In this document: one piece after another, positions 1 through 12,122 of the stretch
Layout of the letters: each line of letters opens with the position of its first letter
How positions within the stretch are numbered: position 1 is the stretch's first letter
Source of the DNA: Dipetalonema caudispina
Taxonomy: Eukaryota > Nematoda > Chromadorea > Rhabditida > Onchocercidae
Assembly: GCA_013365325.1 (NCBI GenBank)
Contig: JABVXV010000152.1
Location: 1 to 64,000, forward strand
Length of the DNA stretch: 64,000 bases
Direction of reading: 5' to 3'
The notes under the pieces: model-generated
Seen by the model: only the letters and a program-made list of their open reading frames with translations
The model's database searches: none
Told to the model about the DNA's origin: nothing
Made by a program: the position numbers and the translations under genes

Positions 1-118
<118 letters not shown>

Positions 119-135
119 GTATTTATACAACATAG

Positions 136-3100
136 AATTATTGGAATATCCACCGGATGGTAACGTAACAACAATGTTTGAATTACTACAACGAGCTATT
201 TGGTTAACAAATAATGGCGATTTTATCGGCGAACAAACAGTAAATGGTACCTATAAATGGATAACATACAAACAGGTTATCACATTCACGTATTGCTCAG
301 TAATAGCAATAAATAGCAGACGTTTGCCTTAACAATTATTAATCTAATTTAGGTTAAATGAACATATGAATGGATATTTTTTAAATTATTTTATTGTTCA
401 GGTAATTATATTAATTTATGAGTAAAAATTTGCCTGAAATAATTGCAATAATTTTTAGTTATGTATATTTTGCAGGTATATACCGCATCACATAAGATTG
501 GTTCCGCTTTATTACAACTTGGTATTGATGCGGGAGAAGCTAACCGAGTTGGTATAGCTGGCCTTAATTCAGCTCGTTATATCATTGCTCAAAATGCTTT
601 AATGAATTATTCCATTGTGCTGGTACCATTGTATCACAACTATAATATGGAGACTCTATGGTCAGTTAGTGCAATAGCCCAAAGTTATAAGCCGGAAAAT
701 GCATCATTTTAAGGTCTCAATAGTTAAATTCAAAAACAACAGAACTTAATTTTTGGATTTCAAAATAGCAGCAAATATCATGTAATATGGCTTAAATATT
801 TTCTGTTGACTAGGGTCATGACAACTGGCATTAATTTCGCTGTTTCAATTTTTCATTTAGCTTTTGTAACGAAAACTTATTTCAGAATTTAAACTTTTTT
901 TATTCTCATACTTAAGCATTCTTAAATCACATATCAATTACTTTCCCCGCCGAAATTGAAATTTAAAGATTTCAGCACAATTATTGACCGTTGCAACTTG
1001 GAATTAATTTTCTGTGATACTGTTGAGCGAGCCAATAAGTTTGTTGCTGAAATGCAACAAAAGAAACTTAAAACGTTGAAAAAAATCATTATTTTAAATG
1101 ATTCGAAGGAGAAAATTGATCGAGAGTTTTTCAAACATGCAGAAATTGAAGTATATGTTCTTCTGAAAGTTATATTTAATACATCAATTCATCATCTTAT
1201 CAGATAGGAATATGTGTTAATGATTATTGAATATTAATCAGTATTAAAGGCAAAAAGTCCGTCTTATAAAATTAGATGTTTAATATACAAGTTAAGAAAT
1301 TGATTAAACAAACCTGATAATTTCAGATTTACGATTGGGATTATGTATTGGAACTTGGCGATACACATCTTAAGCCAGTAACACCGCCATCACCATCTAA
1401 TATTTATGTCATCTGTCATACCAGCGGTACTACAGGTTAGAAACTGTATTACCAGTTTTCCGACTGTTTAAACAAAAATTAAGAGGGAATTAAATTAATT
1501 TTTATTTTTATTTCAAAAGTTAGTGAGTAATGTCGTTATAATTCCTGTAAAATGAACGACTATCATTGCGATAAGTTTGCCTCAGGTGCAACGAAACAGT
1601 ATGGCAGCTAAGTTTAGATGCCATACACTATTTATACTTGACCTGTCACCAAGCCATATAATACCTGAGATTGGTTGGTCACCAACTCATATGTCATGTT
1701 AATCTTCAGGTACTCCAAAAGGTGTTCAATTGTCACATCGAGCAATATTAGTTTCGATGAGCGGACTATATGTCCAATGGTGTTTACCGCCTCACGATAT
1801 TGTTTTTGATCATAATGACGTATATTTATCATTTCTATCACTTGCTCATATCTATGAACAATTATTTGAGGTCAACGAACTTCTCTCTTTTCTTTTTTTC
1901 TTATTAATTTTTTACCGACAACAATTTTTGAAATTCCGATACGAAATTTAAATTCTCCAAACTTATAAATGAAATTTCCTACAAATTTTCAAGCCTATCA
2001 TCGATAAGTGGAATTTATTAGGAAATAAATAAATTAGTTTAGGCATTTATTATTTACATTGGTGGTCGAATTGGTATATTTGGTGGTAATCCAAAACGAT
2101 TGATTCATGATATGCAATTGTTACGACCAACAATTGTAGCTTTAGTACCACGATTATTGAATCGTTACCATGATATAGTGATGGAAAACGTAAGAAGACA
2201 AAATATTATCAAACGATTTATCTTTTACGTAGCATTAAAAGTACGTTTCTTTGATTGATTATTTGTACAACTTTAAAAGTTGTTAGATTTTAAAATTATT
2301 TGATAAAAAGTGAGCTAATTATCATAGAAAAACTATAACTTATTAGTGAAAAGTTGAAAAATATTCCTTTGAACAGTTTTTATTTGTTGTTCCAAATTAT
2401 ATGACAACTATGATTATAATGTATTTTGTGGAAATAGTGTGTCACTTTGAAAACTTGTCAAATGTAAATATTTAGTCTAAATTACGGCAATTAGACAATG
2501 GAGAACTTCATTTCAATACAATATGGGATAAAACAGTTTTCAAAAAAATTCGAGCCCTTTTTGGTGGGCAGTTGCGGTTGATTACATCTGGTGGTGCACC
2601 AATTTCTACCAAAGTGATGAATTTTTCACGGGTTGTTTATGGCTGTTTATTAATTGAAGGGTAAGCATTACGAATTTCCTGAATCCTTAAAAATTATCTT
2701 TTCAGATTTAAGAATTTTGCAAATGCATCAAAGATCATACAAATAGAAAAAAAGAAGAATTATATAAAAATATTTCGAAAAATAATATCAAATTGATTAA
2801 TAAAACAAGATGAAGGGTTAGATCAAAAGTTCTCAGTCGAAAGATTTCAAATTTATAATTCTTTCAAAATATGCAAGCTTTCTTATAGCTACGGTCAAAC
2901 GGAATGTTCTGCAGCTGGTACCATATCATTACCCTTTGACACCGTCGGTGGACATGTTGGTGGACCAGCTGTTTGGGCTCAAGTCAATTTTTCATTTCTT
3001 GCAAGATAGTTGTTACCATTTTTTAACACAAATCATCATTTCAAGTGTTGTGAGGAAATTTAAATCCATAAAACATTACTCAATGGACTGTCATCATTTA

Positions 3101-4410
3101 GGTGAAATTAGTGGACGTGGAGGAATTGGGATACAGTGCGGAAGAAAATACTGGTGAAGTGTGTTTCCGTGGTGCTGGTCTTATGGATGGTTATTTTAAC
3201 GATCCAGAACTCACATTACAAACAGTAGATCAAGAGGTTAATCCGAGAAAAGTCAATGTTGGAATCATTTTTAAGAAGTTAGCATGGAAAGGAATAAAGT
3301 TTTTCAAACATATAATTCGTTCTATCGAGAAATTGTACCAAATTCTTTGTTCTGTTTATGTAATTCTCATTTCAGGGTTGGTTACATACCGGTGATATTG
3401 GCATGTGGTTACCTAACGGTTCGTTGGCTATTATTGATCGGAAAAATAATTTATTCAAATTAGCGCAAGCTGATTTTGTATCACCTGAACAAATTGAAAA
3501 TATCTATTTGCAACATCCTTTAGTGAAACAGGTATACTTACGAAAAAGGGAAGAAAAAAAGAAAATAAATGAATGATATCCTCGGTAGGGAATTTTTCTT
3601 TCACAAAATTTCTACGAAAATTTTTGAAAATAATTCTATCCCTTTCATTTCAAATGATATTATTGCTTCTAAACTTGATAGTTTCCGAAATTCCCAAAAG
3701 GAGAAAAAAAAAACTCTTAAATTTCTTTGTAGAAATTCCAAATTTTTCCAGAAAAATTACTCTGCGATTGACTGGAATTATTTAGTCGTCAGACCAGAAG
3801 AAGGGAAATTCTAATTTCAGATTTTTATTTATGGATCAACAATTCATGCATATTTAGTTGCTATTGCTGTTGTTGATGTCGAAAAACTCCGAGCTGATAT
3901 TCAAAAATCAAACAAAGGGGTAGTTTTTTTAGGTTTTCAAAAGTTTTCGAAACTTTTTTTTAATGTCCTCAACAATTATCCACCATCTCATGCATTAATG
4001 AAACAAAATGAGTACTTCACCAGAGAATAGCCGAAAAATTCGAGAAAGGTAACCAAATTTTATATTAAAAAAAGGAAACAAGCTTTTCGAAAAGTTATAA
4101 CTTCCATCTTTCATAGTTCGAGTTTGGGAAATCCTCAGCGAAATCTCAACTATCGGTGAAAGAATATCTTTCGGATCGAAATGTAAGACGATATTTCCTG
4201 ACTAAACTACGAAAATTCGGTAGCAGCAAAGGTTTGAGTAGTATTGAACAAGTTAGAAATATACATCTTCTGGAGGAAGAATTCACTATCGAAGCTGGAT
4301 TATTGACACCAACCTTAAAGATTATTCGGATGAAACTCAGGGATAAATTTAAAGATATCTTGGATGAATTGTATCGCGAAGACTTGGATTTGGATTTAAC
4401 GTCAAGTTAA
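136..4410 (+). CDS. Long-chain acyl-CoA synthetase (ACSL family), 5' end outside the window
   Basis: ATP-dependent enzyme that joins CoA to long fatty acids, normally at ER, mitochondrial or peroxisomal membranes. Exons read here: 136-275, 476-660, 976-1150, 1327-1435, 1710-1870, 2043-2240, 2476-2660, 2889-2982, 3102-3236, 3376-3531, 3821-3919, 4117-4410; every join keeps phase, giving about 640 residues. The AMP-binding P-loop HTSGTTGTPKGVQLSH spans the exon 4/5 join. Further family motifs are SGGAPIS, GYGQTECSAAG, GWLHTGDIG and the hinge IIDRKNNLFKLAQADFVSPE. The C-terminal segment LLTPTLKIIRMKLRDKF is typical of ACSL enzymes. The first visible exon corresponds to roughly residue 70-100 of family members, so the N-terminal membrane anchor and start lie upstream. 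The hinge reads AQADFVSPE where many ACSLs have AQGEYVAPE, a modest change. No stops or frameshifts were seen. The family is clear; which acs paralogue it is cannot be said. Confidence 0.93.
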
Positions 4411-5853
4411 ATTTTTAACATTTAATCTGAAAAAAAAGGTTGACACTAAGACATAAAAAATTGCATAAAACTCAAAAATTTTCAATTTTTAAATAGAATA
4501 TTTGTGAAAATTATGGTAGAAAATATTTTATTAAATTTCGTCCAATGATATATTATGCATTTGTATGACAATTGTTATACAGTAATTAATGCAAATTTAC
4601 GAATTATCAATACCATAAACAATTAGCAAAATGCATTTTGTTGTTTGTAAGACAATAAATTAGAATCACAATTTTTTAAAAACATAATTGGGAATGTGAT
4701 TGAATTGCTAATGATAAATTGTTATCTGTATATAATTATATTTTAATTATGTGAAAAGTAATGCAATAAATATTACATCATTTTCTTCAATTCAACACAA
4801 TGAAGTAAACGGTTCAATTAATTTTCAAACCAAATAGCATTTTAGATGGATTTTGACAACTTTGATAATAGCCGCTGATTAATTTGGGTAACTTTAGATT
4901 AGCATAGTCATAATAATTTGAATAACTATTCATCAAAATCATATTTATTAGTAATGATTATTGATTGGTTTAGGGTAAGCATAACTGAGAGCTCGAGTGA
5001 CTGCTACTGATTAGCATTATTGGGTAAATCTGATGTTCAGTAGTTGTTAGTGAGTAATTTGGATGATTATTACTGTAGGATAGTTCGGGTAACTTCTACT
5101 GGATTATTCATCTAGCTTCATGTAAGCTTACCTATTCATCCATATTCTTGACGAAAAGAAGTTATGTGAATATATGACCTATTAATTAATGCATAACATT
5201 TCAATTTTAAACTACTATAAATGGTATTGATGGTAACATACGTATTAATCATTAACGATAGTAACGTACGTGTATTCAGAAAGTGCGCAATTTTTGGAGA
5301 ATATAAACGTCAGTTAAACTTATCAAAGTGGTTAAAGAAATAGATAAACAAAAATAGTTTTTCATTTGATGAGATGGTAGAAACTATTCAATTTAAACAA
5401 TGAATAACATGTAATACAGTACTAGTGATATGAAGATTTAAAAAGATTGCTACGAAGATTGAGACGGCAGTGATTGATGAAGTTAACAGAGATAGTGCAA
5501 TCCGGGATATTAAAATAGTAGCGAATCGGACTACAAGCCGCACTAAATGTTATGAGAAAATAAAGTTTCTGAATGGGTTTAGTTACGAGTTGCGGGTGGT
5601 CACGTCAAAATAAGAAATACGTTTAAGAGAGGTAAAGTGAGGTGAGGCTTTACAACTTTTAAATGTATTTAGGTTATGTACGTATTGGCGTGAAATGTGT
5701 TAAATTACATTGGTGTCAGTTCACGTTCATTAATAACTTTTGATCTAGATCGCAAATAACGTACACGAAATATTCATATTAGCGCATATGACTGATAACT
5801 TTTATGTTCGCATATATTGAATTTCGTGAATTAAAAAGTTTTTTTTTTTTCAG
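4411..5853. other. Intergenic DNA between acs and smim12
   Basis: AT-rich spacer with no convincing gene. AATAAA-like signals follow the acs stop (near 4655 and 4764). At about 5432-5615 there is a plus-strand frame open for roughly 60 codons without an ATG; it matches no family I recognise. Weak repetition of GGGTAACTT-type words is seen near 4886-5100 but no regular period. Confidence 0.6.
5839..5853 (+). promoter_or_regulatory. Probable spliced-leader acceptor of smim12
   Basis: A run of T followed by CAG, with the next base at 5854, sits 30 bases before the ATG at 5884 and has no recognisable upstream exon. This is the usual layout of a nematode trans-splice acceptor. An upstream out-of-frame ATG at 5874 would remain in the leader. 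The call is inferred, not shown. Confidence 0.5.
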
Positions 5854-5883
5854 GTTACATTGTGACGCAGTAAATGATCGGAA

Positions 5884-6744
5884 ATGTGGCAAGTTTTAAT
5901 CGGTTTGTTTATTTGTTTATTGCGAGAAATTTGGAATTGCAATAAAAATTTAACGTTATCTTCATGATATGTTAAGTGAAGAAAGACTTGTTGATAAATA
6001 GTGACGCATTTTTTGTTTCTTTTTCTTCGAAGAGTCTCAAGTTTACTTTCGCTTTTTGTTTCCAGTTTGCTTACAGAACTTGTACGTTTTCACGTCTCTT
6101 TTTCATAAATAGCTCAACTGCCGTTGGATAACTTTAATCGCTGTTTCGGTTGTAATGAAATGTTGAACTTAGCAGTCAATATTTTTGAGACTTAATGACA
6201 TAATGCAGTAAAAGAAATGTGTGGTAAAGTGTAATTCAGCGCCTTCACACATTTCGTCAAGTATAATGAAGGGATAACTTAAGTTAATTCTGTGATCGGT
6301 TATAAAAATTGGTAAAAATACTGCAGTTTACGAACTCTTCGAAATCACGAAAATTCAATATTGCAAATTATAAAATTATTCCGGTTTATTTATTGTCTAT
6401 ACTTTCTTATTACTAATGATGATCGAAGCTATTTATTCATTCCAACAAATAAATGTTGCATTGTTTTAGCGAGATACTCAAAAATACTTGTTATGCCATT
6501 TGTGGTGGTAATCGGTGCAGTTGGTTATTTTATGGAGCAAAAATTTTCCACTCCAAAGAAAATTCCATATTTGGATACATCAGTTAAGGAAGGACGTGAA
6601 AAGAGACAAATGGAAATTGAATTAGATTCAGAATATGGTGCTCCAATGGATATTAGCAAAATAAAGAGTAAAATAGTGCCTGAATCAAGCTTACTGTTAA
6701 ATACAGGTCGGAAAGGTTTGATTGACAATGAAACCCGTTGTTAG
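5884..6744 (+). CDS. SMIM12: Small integral membrane protein 12 (SMIM12) homologue
   Basis: Two exons, 5884-5902 and 6470-6744, encode 97 residues (vertebrate SMIM12 has about 92). The first coding exon is only 19 nt: ATG TGG CAA GTT TTA ATC G, spliced after its last G to CG AGA TAC. This gives MWQVLIARYSKILVMPF, which matches the SMIM12 start (M-W-x-V-L, then R-Y/T-Y). The hydrophobic stretch about residues 12-27 ends in VIGAVGY, the most conserved SMIM12 motif, followed by a short link, a PYL.TSVKEGREKRQ segment (family: SISERREDRK) and a terminal LLLNT.R region. The donor GTTTGT is weak but the acceptor TTTTAG is good. An ORF running upstream of 6470 lacks an ATG and is intron read-through. 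A polyadenylation signal AATAAA lies near 6819. The function of SMIM12 is essentially unknown. Confidence 0.82.
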
Positions 6745-7692
6745 ACATTTCACTGTAGCAATAGTTTTAGCTACGGGTATTTTAAAATATTTTGCCCATT
6801 ATTTTCGCTTCGTTTTCAATAAATTTGTATGTTTCTCTTCCTGTACCAATCATTTACTAGAACGTGTAATTGTTCCTTATCCATCTTTCTAGTTATTTGC
6901 TGCTCTTGAGTATCGATTAAATAATTTTATATTATCATTGGGTTAAACTAAGTCTTCAATTCTCGTACTTATTTCTTTTAGTTTTTCATTCTAATTCATA
7001 TTCTTGTGTATGCTATAATTGCATGTTGCATAAAGATGCTCAGGAAATTGTAATCATATTTAGAATACAAGAAGAATATTATCAAATATGTTTGCATTCA
7101 GAATGGATTTAAGTTCGCGCATTTTTCTTGTTTTTTCATTATCAAATGTTTATATATGTTGTATATTTGAAGGTGTAATAAAAGTTTATTATTATTAGAG
7201 GATGTCATCCATCATAATCGTTTTTCTCGGAAATAATTTCTCCAATTCTGAAATATTTTAGTTAGTTGCAAAAATTCAACACGGAAAATCGGAGATGGAA
7301 ATCTGAATTCAATAAAGCTTGCCTTTAGAAGCTACCAGCAAATTTGTCGAATTGATTTTTGGAGTAATGGAATGGAAAATTGTTGGTTCTATAAACCCCT
7401 GCACAAAACTTTATTTGCACTTTGAAAGATCAATATTCGGGATGATTATTCAAAAGAAAGGATTTGCATCTTATGTTCAAAGGTTTCTTGTCGACCTATT
7501 TGTTTATTATGCATTTATCATTTAATTTATTTGGGTTGAACGCGATTCTTTTTGGGAAAACAACTGCATAATTCCCGATTTAGCTAATTGGGATTGAGGT
7601 TTGAATCTTTTTTTAACACATAATGTACATTTATCTTGTGATGGACTTTTAGATAAAAATCTTATTTAGAGTTCTGTCAATTATTGTTCCAG
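6745..7692. other. Intergenic DNA between smim12 and the first dnaJ gene
   Basis: No supported gene. AATAAA near 6819 and a further AATAAA near 7177 could end the smim12 transcript. A frame open at 7319-7525 begins at TTG, has no splice support and resembles nothing known. A TTGTTCCAG acceptor closes the stretch at 7692 and may be the trans-splice site of the next gene. Confidence 0.55.
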
Positions 7693-7751
7693 TCAAGTTG
7701 CTTACGTTAACAATAGTTTATCCTTTTCTTCCTCATATCCTCCTGTTTTTC

Positions 7752-9307
7752 ATGAAACGAAATCACTACGATGTGTTAGATATTCCATATGATGCAACGG
7801 ATGAAGAAATAAAGAATGCTTTCGTTAAAAAATCGCAACAAGTAAGTTTCAAGTTTTCTTTGTCTATCTTGCAAACAGTAGTGGATAATGGTTTACAGCT
7901 AGTCTGCGGATGTCTGTCATTTCTTTCCTCAGTTCTAGAAATTTTGATCTCATTTTAAAGTATTTCATCTTATGATACGTGAAGTTAATGAAAACTTCCA
8001 TATGGCAATTCATCGTTATTGTGAAATTTGTTAGTTTAAGTTTCGAAATCTGTAGAAACCGGGCATAGATGCAGAATACTTTTTAGTTTTTTGGGAGCAT
8101 TATCTTCTTTTCGAGGAAACTTTTAAGTAAAGTTTGTTCAGTTTTTTTTTAATAACATTATATGCGAACTATAATGCCAGAGGCGTTTCGATCGTTTGGT
8201 TATCTGAATCACTCATTTAACTGGGCTTATAGTCCACAAACCATGTTTTTAATTAAGTAATCAATGCCTTTGAAAAATTTATCAAAAACTTTCCTTATTT
8301 CAAAATTATTTTAAATAAAAAAGTACCTTATAAAGAACTACTGTAGTGATTACGAAATTCCCTGTATGCTTCGTTGTTGTTAGCTGCATCCAGATGGCAA
8401 AAATTTCAATCCCGAAGTGGTACGATCTATGGATAAATATGCACCAGATCTTACTGAACAGTTCATGCAATTAAAAACTGCTTATGACATTTTACGACGT
8501 TCAGCAAGGAGGAAGCAATATGATAAAATGATGGGAATCGAACGTTTGAAACGTTTCAATAGTGTAAAATTCATTTTCTTTCTGAATAGATGTTTCAGTA
8601 TTAATTGAAATTGGACGTGTCAAGCTGAAATCGATTTAATTTGAACTATCATTAAAGCACGTACATGGTTTCGTAAAAGTAATGCGGACTTCGTTTTGTT
8701 TTTCAGCGATCGGAGAATTTAAACCTTTACGATATTGAAATCAAAAAGCACAATTTCACGACAAATTTTGGCATGTCAGCTCGAGATTTTATCAGTCGTG
8801 ATTTCTATGTGCGATTAGCAGATAGTTCGGATAATTCACTGATGTATTTCACCATCGGCGGTGTAGTGGTCATTTTGATACTACAGAAGTTATATGTCTG
8901 GTAGTGTTTTCCTGGATTCAATATAATAGAAAATTCAGGATATCGGTAATGTGAGGTATAGATAACCAAGGGAAAATCAAGGAAAATTTACAATATAAGT
9001 CTTCAATAGTTGATAGGTTTCTCACAGGGCTGTGTTCTTAATAATCATCTATGTAGTGTATATTGTCATGTGACTGCCTTCAGTGACATTTACATCGACC
9101 TAGGGCATTTAGATCTTAGAAGTTTTGGTTATCAGAAGAACTTTTTGGTTATCCTCAGGATCGTATAATATTGAACCTTGAATCTTTATCAATACTTCAG
9201 AAAAACTGTAAATTTTGGGCAAAATTATATGTTCTTTTTATAGGTATCTAGAATCTACCAACGATGAGAAGTCTGATACGTTAAAACCTGAGAAAAAAAT
9301 TATATGA
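7752..9307 (+). CDS. DnaJ-domain membrane protein 1 of 3 (DNAJC4-like)
   Basis: Hsp40 co-chaperone expected to stimulate an Hsp70 through its J domain while held in a membrane. Exons 7752-7841, 8384-8563, 8707-8900 and 9244-9307 join in phase to give 175 residues. The J domain covers about residues 4-78 (NHYDVLDIPYDATDEEIKNA) with the HPD catalytic loop at 32-34 (LHPDG) directly after the first intron. A single hydrophobic segment lies at about 136-151, followed by a short charged tail. If the last donor (TCTG/GTAGTG) is not used, translation stops at once at TAG 8902-8904, giving a 155-residue form; the spliced form adds a charged 20-residue tail. The start is the first in-frame ATG after the TTGTTCCAG acceptor at 7692. 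Unlike its two neighbours it has no presequence before the J domain. It is the first of three tandem relatives. Confidence 0.8.
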
Positions 9308-12053
9308 CGAAAAAAAAAAGGCGATGGTTCAGATGTTGAACTTTTCAACTTCTGACGAAGATATAAATGATGGTTGGGTAAATTTTTTAAGATTCATCTC
9401 TGTTTTGTCATACCGATGTAATTATCAAAGTGGATTCGAAATCTCGATTTGCTAGTTTTTTGAAGTTTATCGAAAAGGGACAAATAGGCCGTAAGATTTA
9501 TATGGTGCTATATTTATTTGTGAAGTTTCAGATTTGTATCTCGAAAAACAAAGAGCAAAGAGTATCGAAATTCGTATTCAGAGATTAGAATTGAAAGGAA
9601 GTCAATGAACATTTTTTTTTTTTCATATCATTGAGCTTATTAAAAGTTGATAGGCAAAGAAATGTATTACAAATTTCGAAACGACAGTGTTTTTTTTCCT
9701 TAACTGAAGAATAGGTGGATAATCTATATGCTCATAGAGCTGTCGTTAAAAACGAAAAAAAAAAGAAGATGTGATACCATCTTTTCTATGTATCATTAAA
9801 AGTCAAAAAAAAATTATTCTGCATCTTTATACTTTGAAAAAAGCAGTAAACAGGGTGCTTTAAGTGTAAGGGAAGAGGATCCAATTAGGTGATTAGTTTT
9901 CTATTCTTTTTTCTTCATTCTCTTCAATCTTTTTCTACTCTTCCTCTCTACATTCAAGCAAATCATTACAGCTCGTATTGGGTGTTTAATCTTTTATTTG
10001 AATGGGTTTTATAAATCGGAAGAGTTTTTTTCCAATTCATATTTTAATGAACCTCGATACAGTTATTAATTCAAGAAAATTTATTCAATAAAAGGTTGGG
10101 TCTTATTCTTAAGGAAGACTGTATGAATATGTTTTTTTAAATTGTTTGAATTTTAATTGATGTGTTTTTTCCAATTAAATTCTGTGCAGTTTTTTACTTT
10201 AGTTCAAATATTTTTCAATATTGTTCCACATTTTTACCGTAGCTGGATCCTTTTTTTATGCGTGCAGCTTCTAATAATTTCATCCGTATTGCAGCTAAGA
10301 AAAACCGAATGAATTTCATTCGTTGTTAATACCTCTTTAAATCCTTTAAACTACGTGTAATGGTTAGGATTGTTAGGTGAAGGGAAATGTTCAGATTTTG
10401 AAATCCTGTTTGATAGTACCTAAATTTTGATTTCGAAACATGTTTTATTTTTTCCTTAGTGTTTTTTTTAGAGTGAAGATATTATTCAACAATGTAGTTA
10501 TTAGATAACTAATTGTTGAAATCATTATCGGAAAATTTACGTATCGAGATTTTAAGAATTATAGCAGTAGAAAAAGAAAGAAAAAACAAAAATGCAACTG
10601 CAACGTATGCATGTTGAAGTTTTTTGAACTTATTAAGTGTGCAGTCAACTATTGATATTTTTGTATTATTAGACTTGTTAAAATAATACAATTTTGTATA
10701 GCTGTTCTGAGTTAGTTGATATACTGTTGAAATTTGAAAAGGGTAAAATGGTCATTTGATTTGAAATTTTTATGTTAAATGATGAGTCGCTTCTTTATCT
10801 TATCATCTGTGTGCTATACTATAATACTATCTGTTTAATATTCAAAAGTGCGGTATGATATAAATAGTCGAAATAATTATAACAGTATTGATTGTATATG
10901 TGTAATTTATTACTTTTTTTTATTTCTTTTTCTTACTTGTTCAATAAACATATTGTAATTGAACGTTTTCATGATGTTGCTGACCTTGAATATTTGGTTT
11001 GCAAGCCATTAATGATTCTGTCTTGAATCATATTTGAAAATAGAAATTTTTCTCTCTGCCATACGAATTTATTGCTCATCTTTTCTCGTCTCATGTCATC
11101 GAGTTTTGTTCCGTTTTTTGAAATTATTTAGTTATTCTCTTTTTTTTTTTTTTTTAAAAAAAAGGGAATCATTTTGTTGCTTATTGTTTTTATTCACTAA
11201 TTTATGTATTCCGGTTTAGATTGACTTATTTTTAGTTTTTTTCTAACCTTTTTCTTTCTATTACTCACTTATTCAATTATTTGTTTATTCACTGTTTATT
11301 CATGCAGTTCGGATTTTGCTTTATTTTTCTTCCATATTCTACTTATCCTTTTTTTTTTAATTTTTTATTTCAGTAATTGTTCAAAACCGATGCAATCAAG
11401 TAATCAGATAGATCACATCCAAAATTCGTAGAGAAATAAAATTTCATATTTATATAAAGGCATCTAACCACACTTTCGATAATTTATTTCCTTTCTGTTT
11501 GATTATTTTTTCTACATTGATTGTCATAATCGGGAAAATTTCCATAATAACCGTCCGTATCATCTTGTTACCCAAAAAAGAAAATTATTCAACTTCCATT
11601 ATCTACCAGTAAATGGAACATATTCAATTGCAAAGTTAGAAATATTTTTTTTCTCAATTCATTCCTTTTGATAACGAAAATCGAATAATTGTGTGCTTCC
11701 ACTAAATTTTACATTCCTCGTATTCTTACTTAAGCTTTGTAAGGTTCGAAGAAAGGCAACAAGTATGTATAATTAATTAATGACCTGTTAAAATTATCTA
11801 AAATCTAATTCATTGTTTAATGGAAATTGCAAGACAGTTTTCATAAAGTGATGATAATTTACTAATCTTTAGATTGAAATTTTGATAGATATACTTTTCG
11901 ATCGATTGTTGCAAATCTTTTTCTTTACTGTTGTTCTACGTTTTTTGATGTTAGTCGATAATCGTTTTTTTTTTCCTTTTTTTTTTATATTTTCTACATT
12001 TTCGTCATCGCTTTTCTTTTTATCAATGTGTTACATGAAACGATTAATTGCAG
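9308..12053. other. Intergenic DNA between dnaJ genes 1 and 2
   Basis: About 2.7 kb of AT-rich sequence with many T and A runs. No exon with matching splice sites or a recognisable protein was found on either strand. The short minus-strand frame at 10509-10691 is hydrophobic, low in complexity and unsupported. The right end is a likely trans-splice acceptor (TTAATTGCAG, ending 12053) 70 bases before the next ATG. Confidence 0.6.
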
Positions 12054-12122
12054 GTTAAATTATTGTTCAATTTATTGCTGCTCAAAGTTATACGAGTTAT
12101 AAATTTAATTAATTTTCTTCAA

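Noticed and set aside
6361..6469. Upstream part of the frame containing the SMIM12-like protein
   Set aside because: It begins with TTG, has no ATG, and contains the acceptor ATTGTTTTAG at its end; the 19-nt exon at 5884 gives a family-like start instead.
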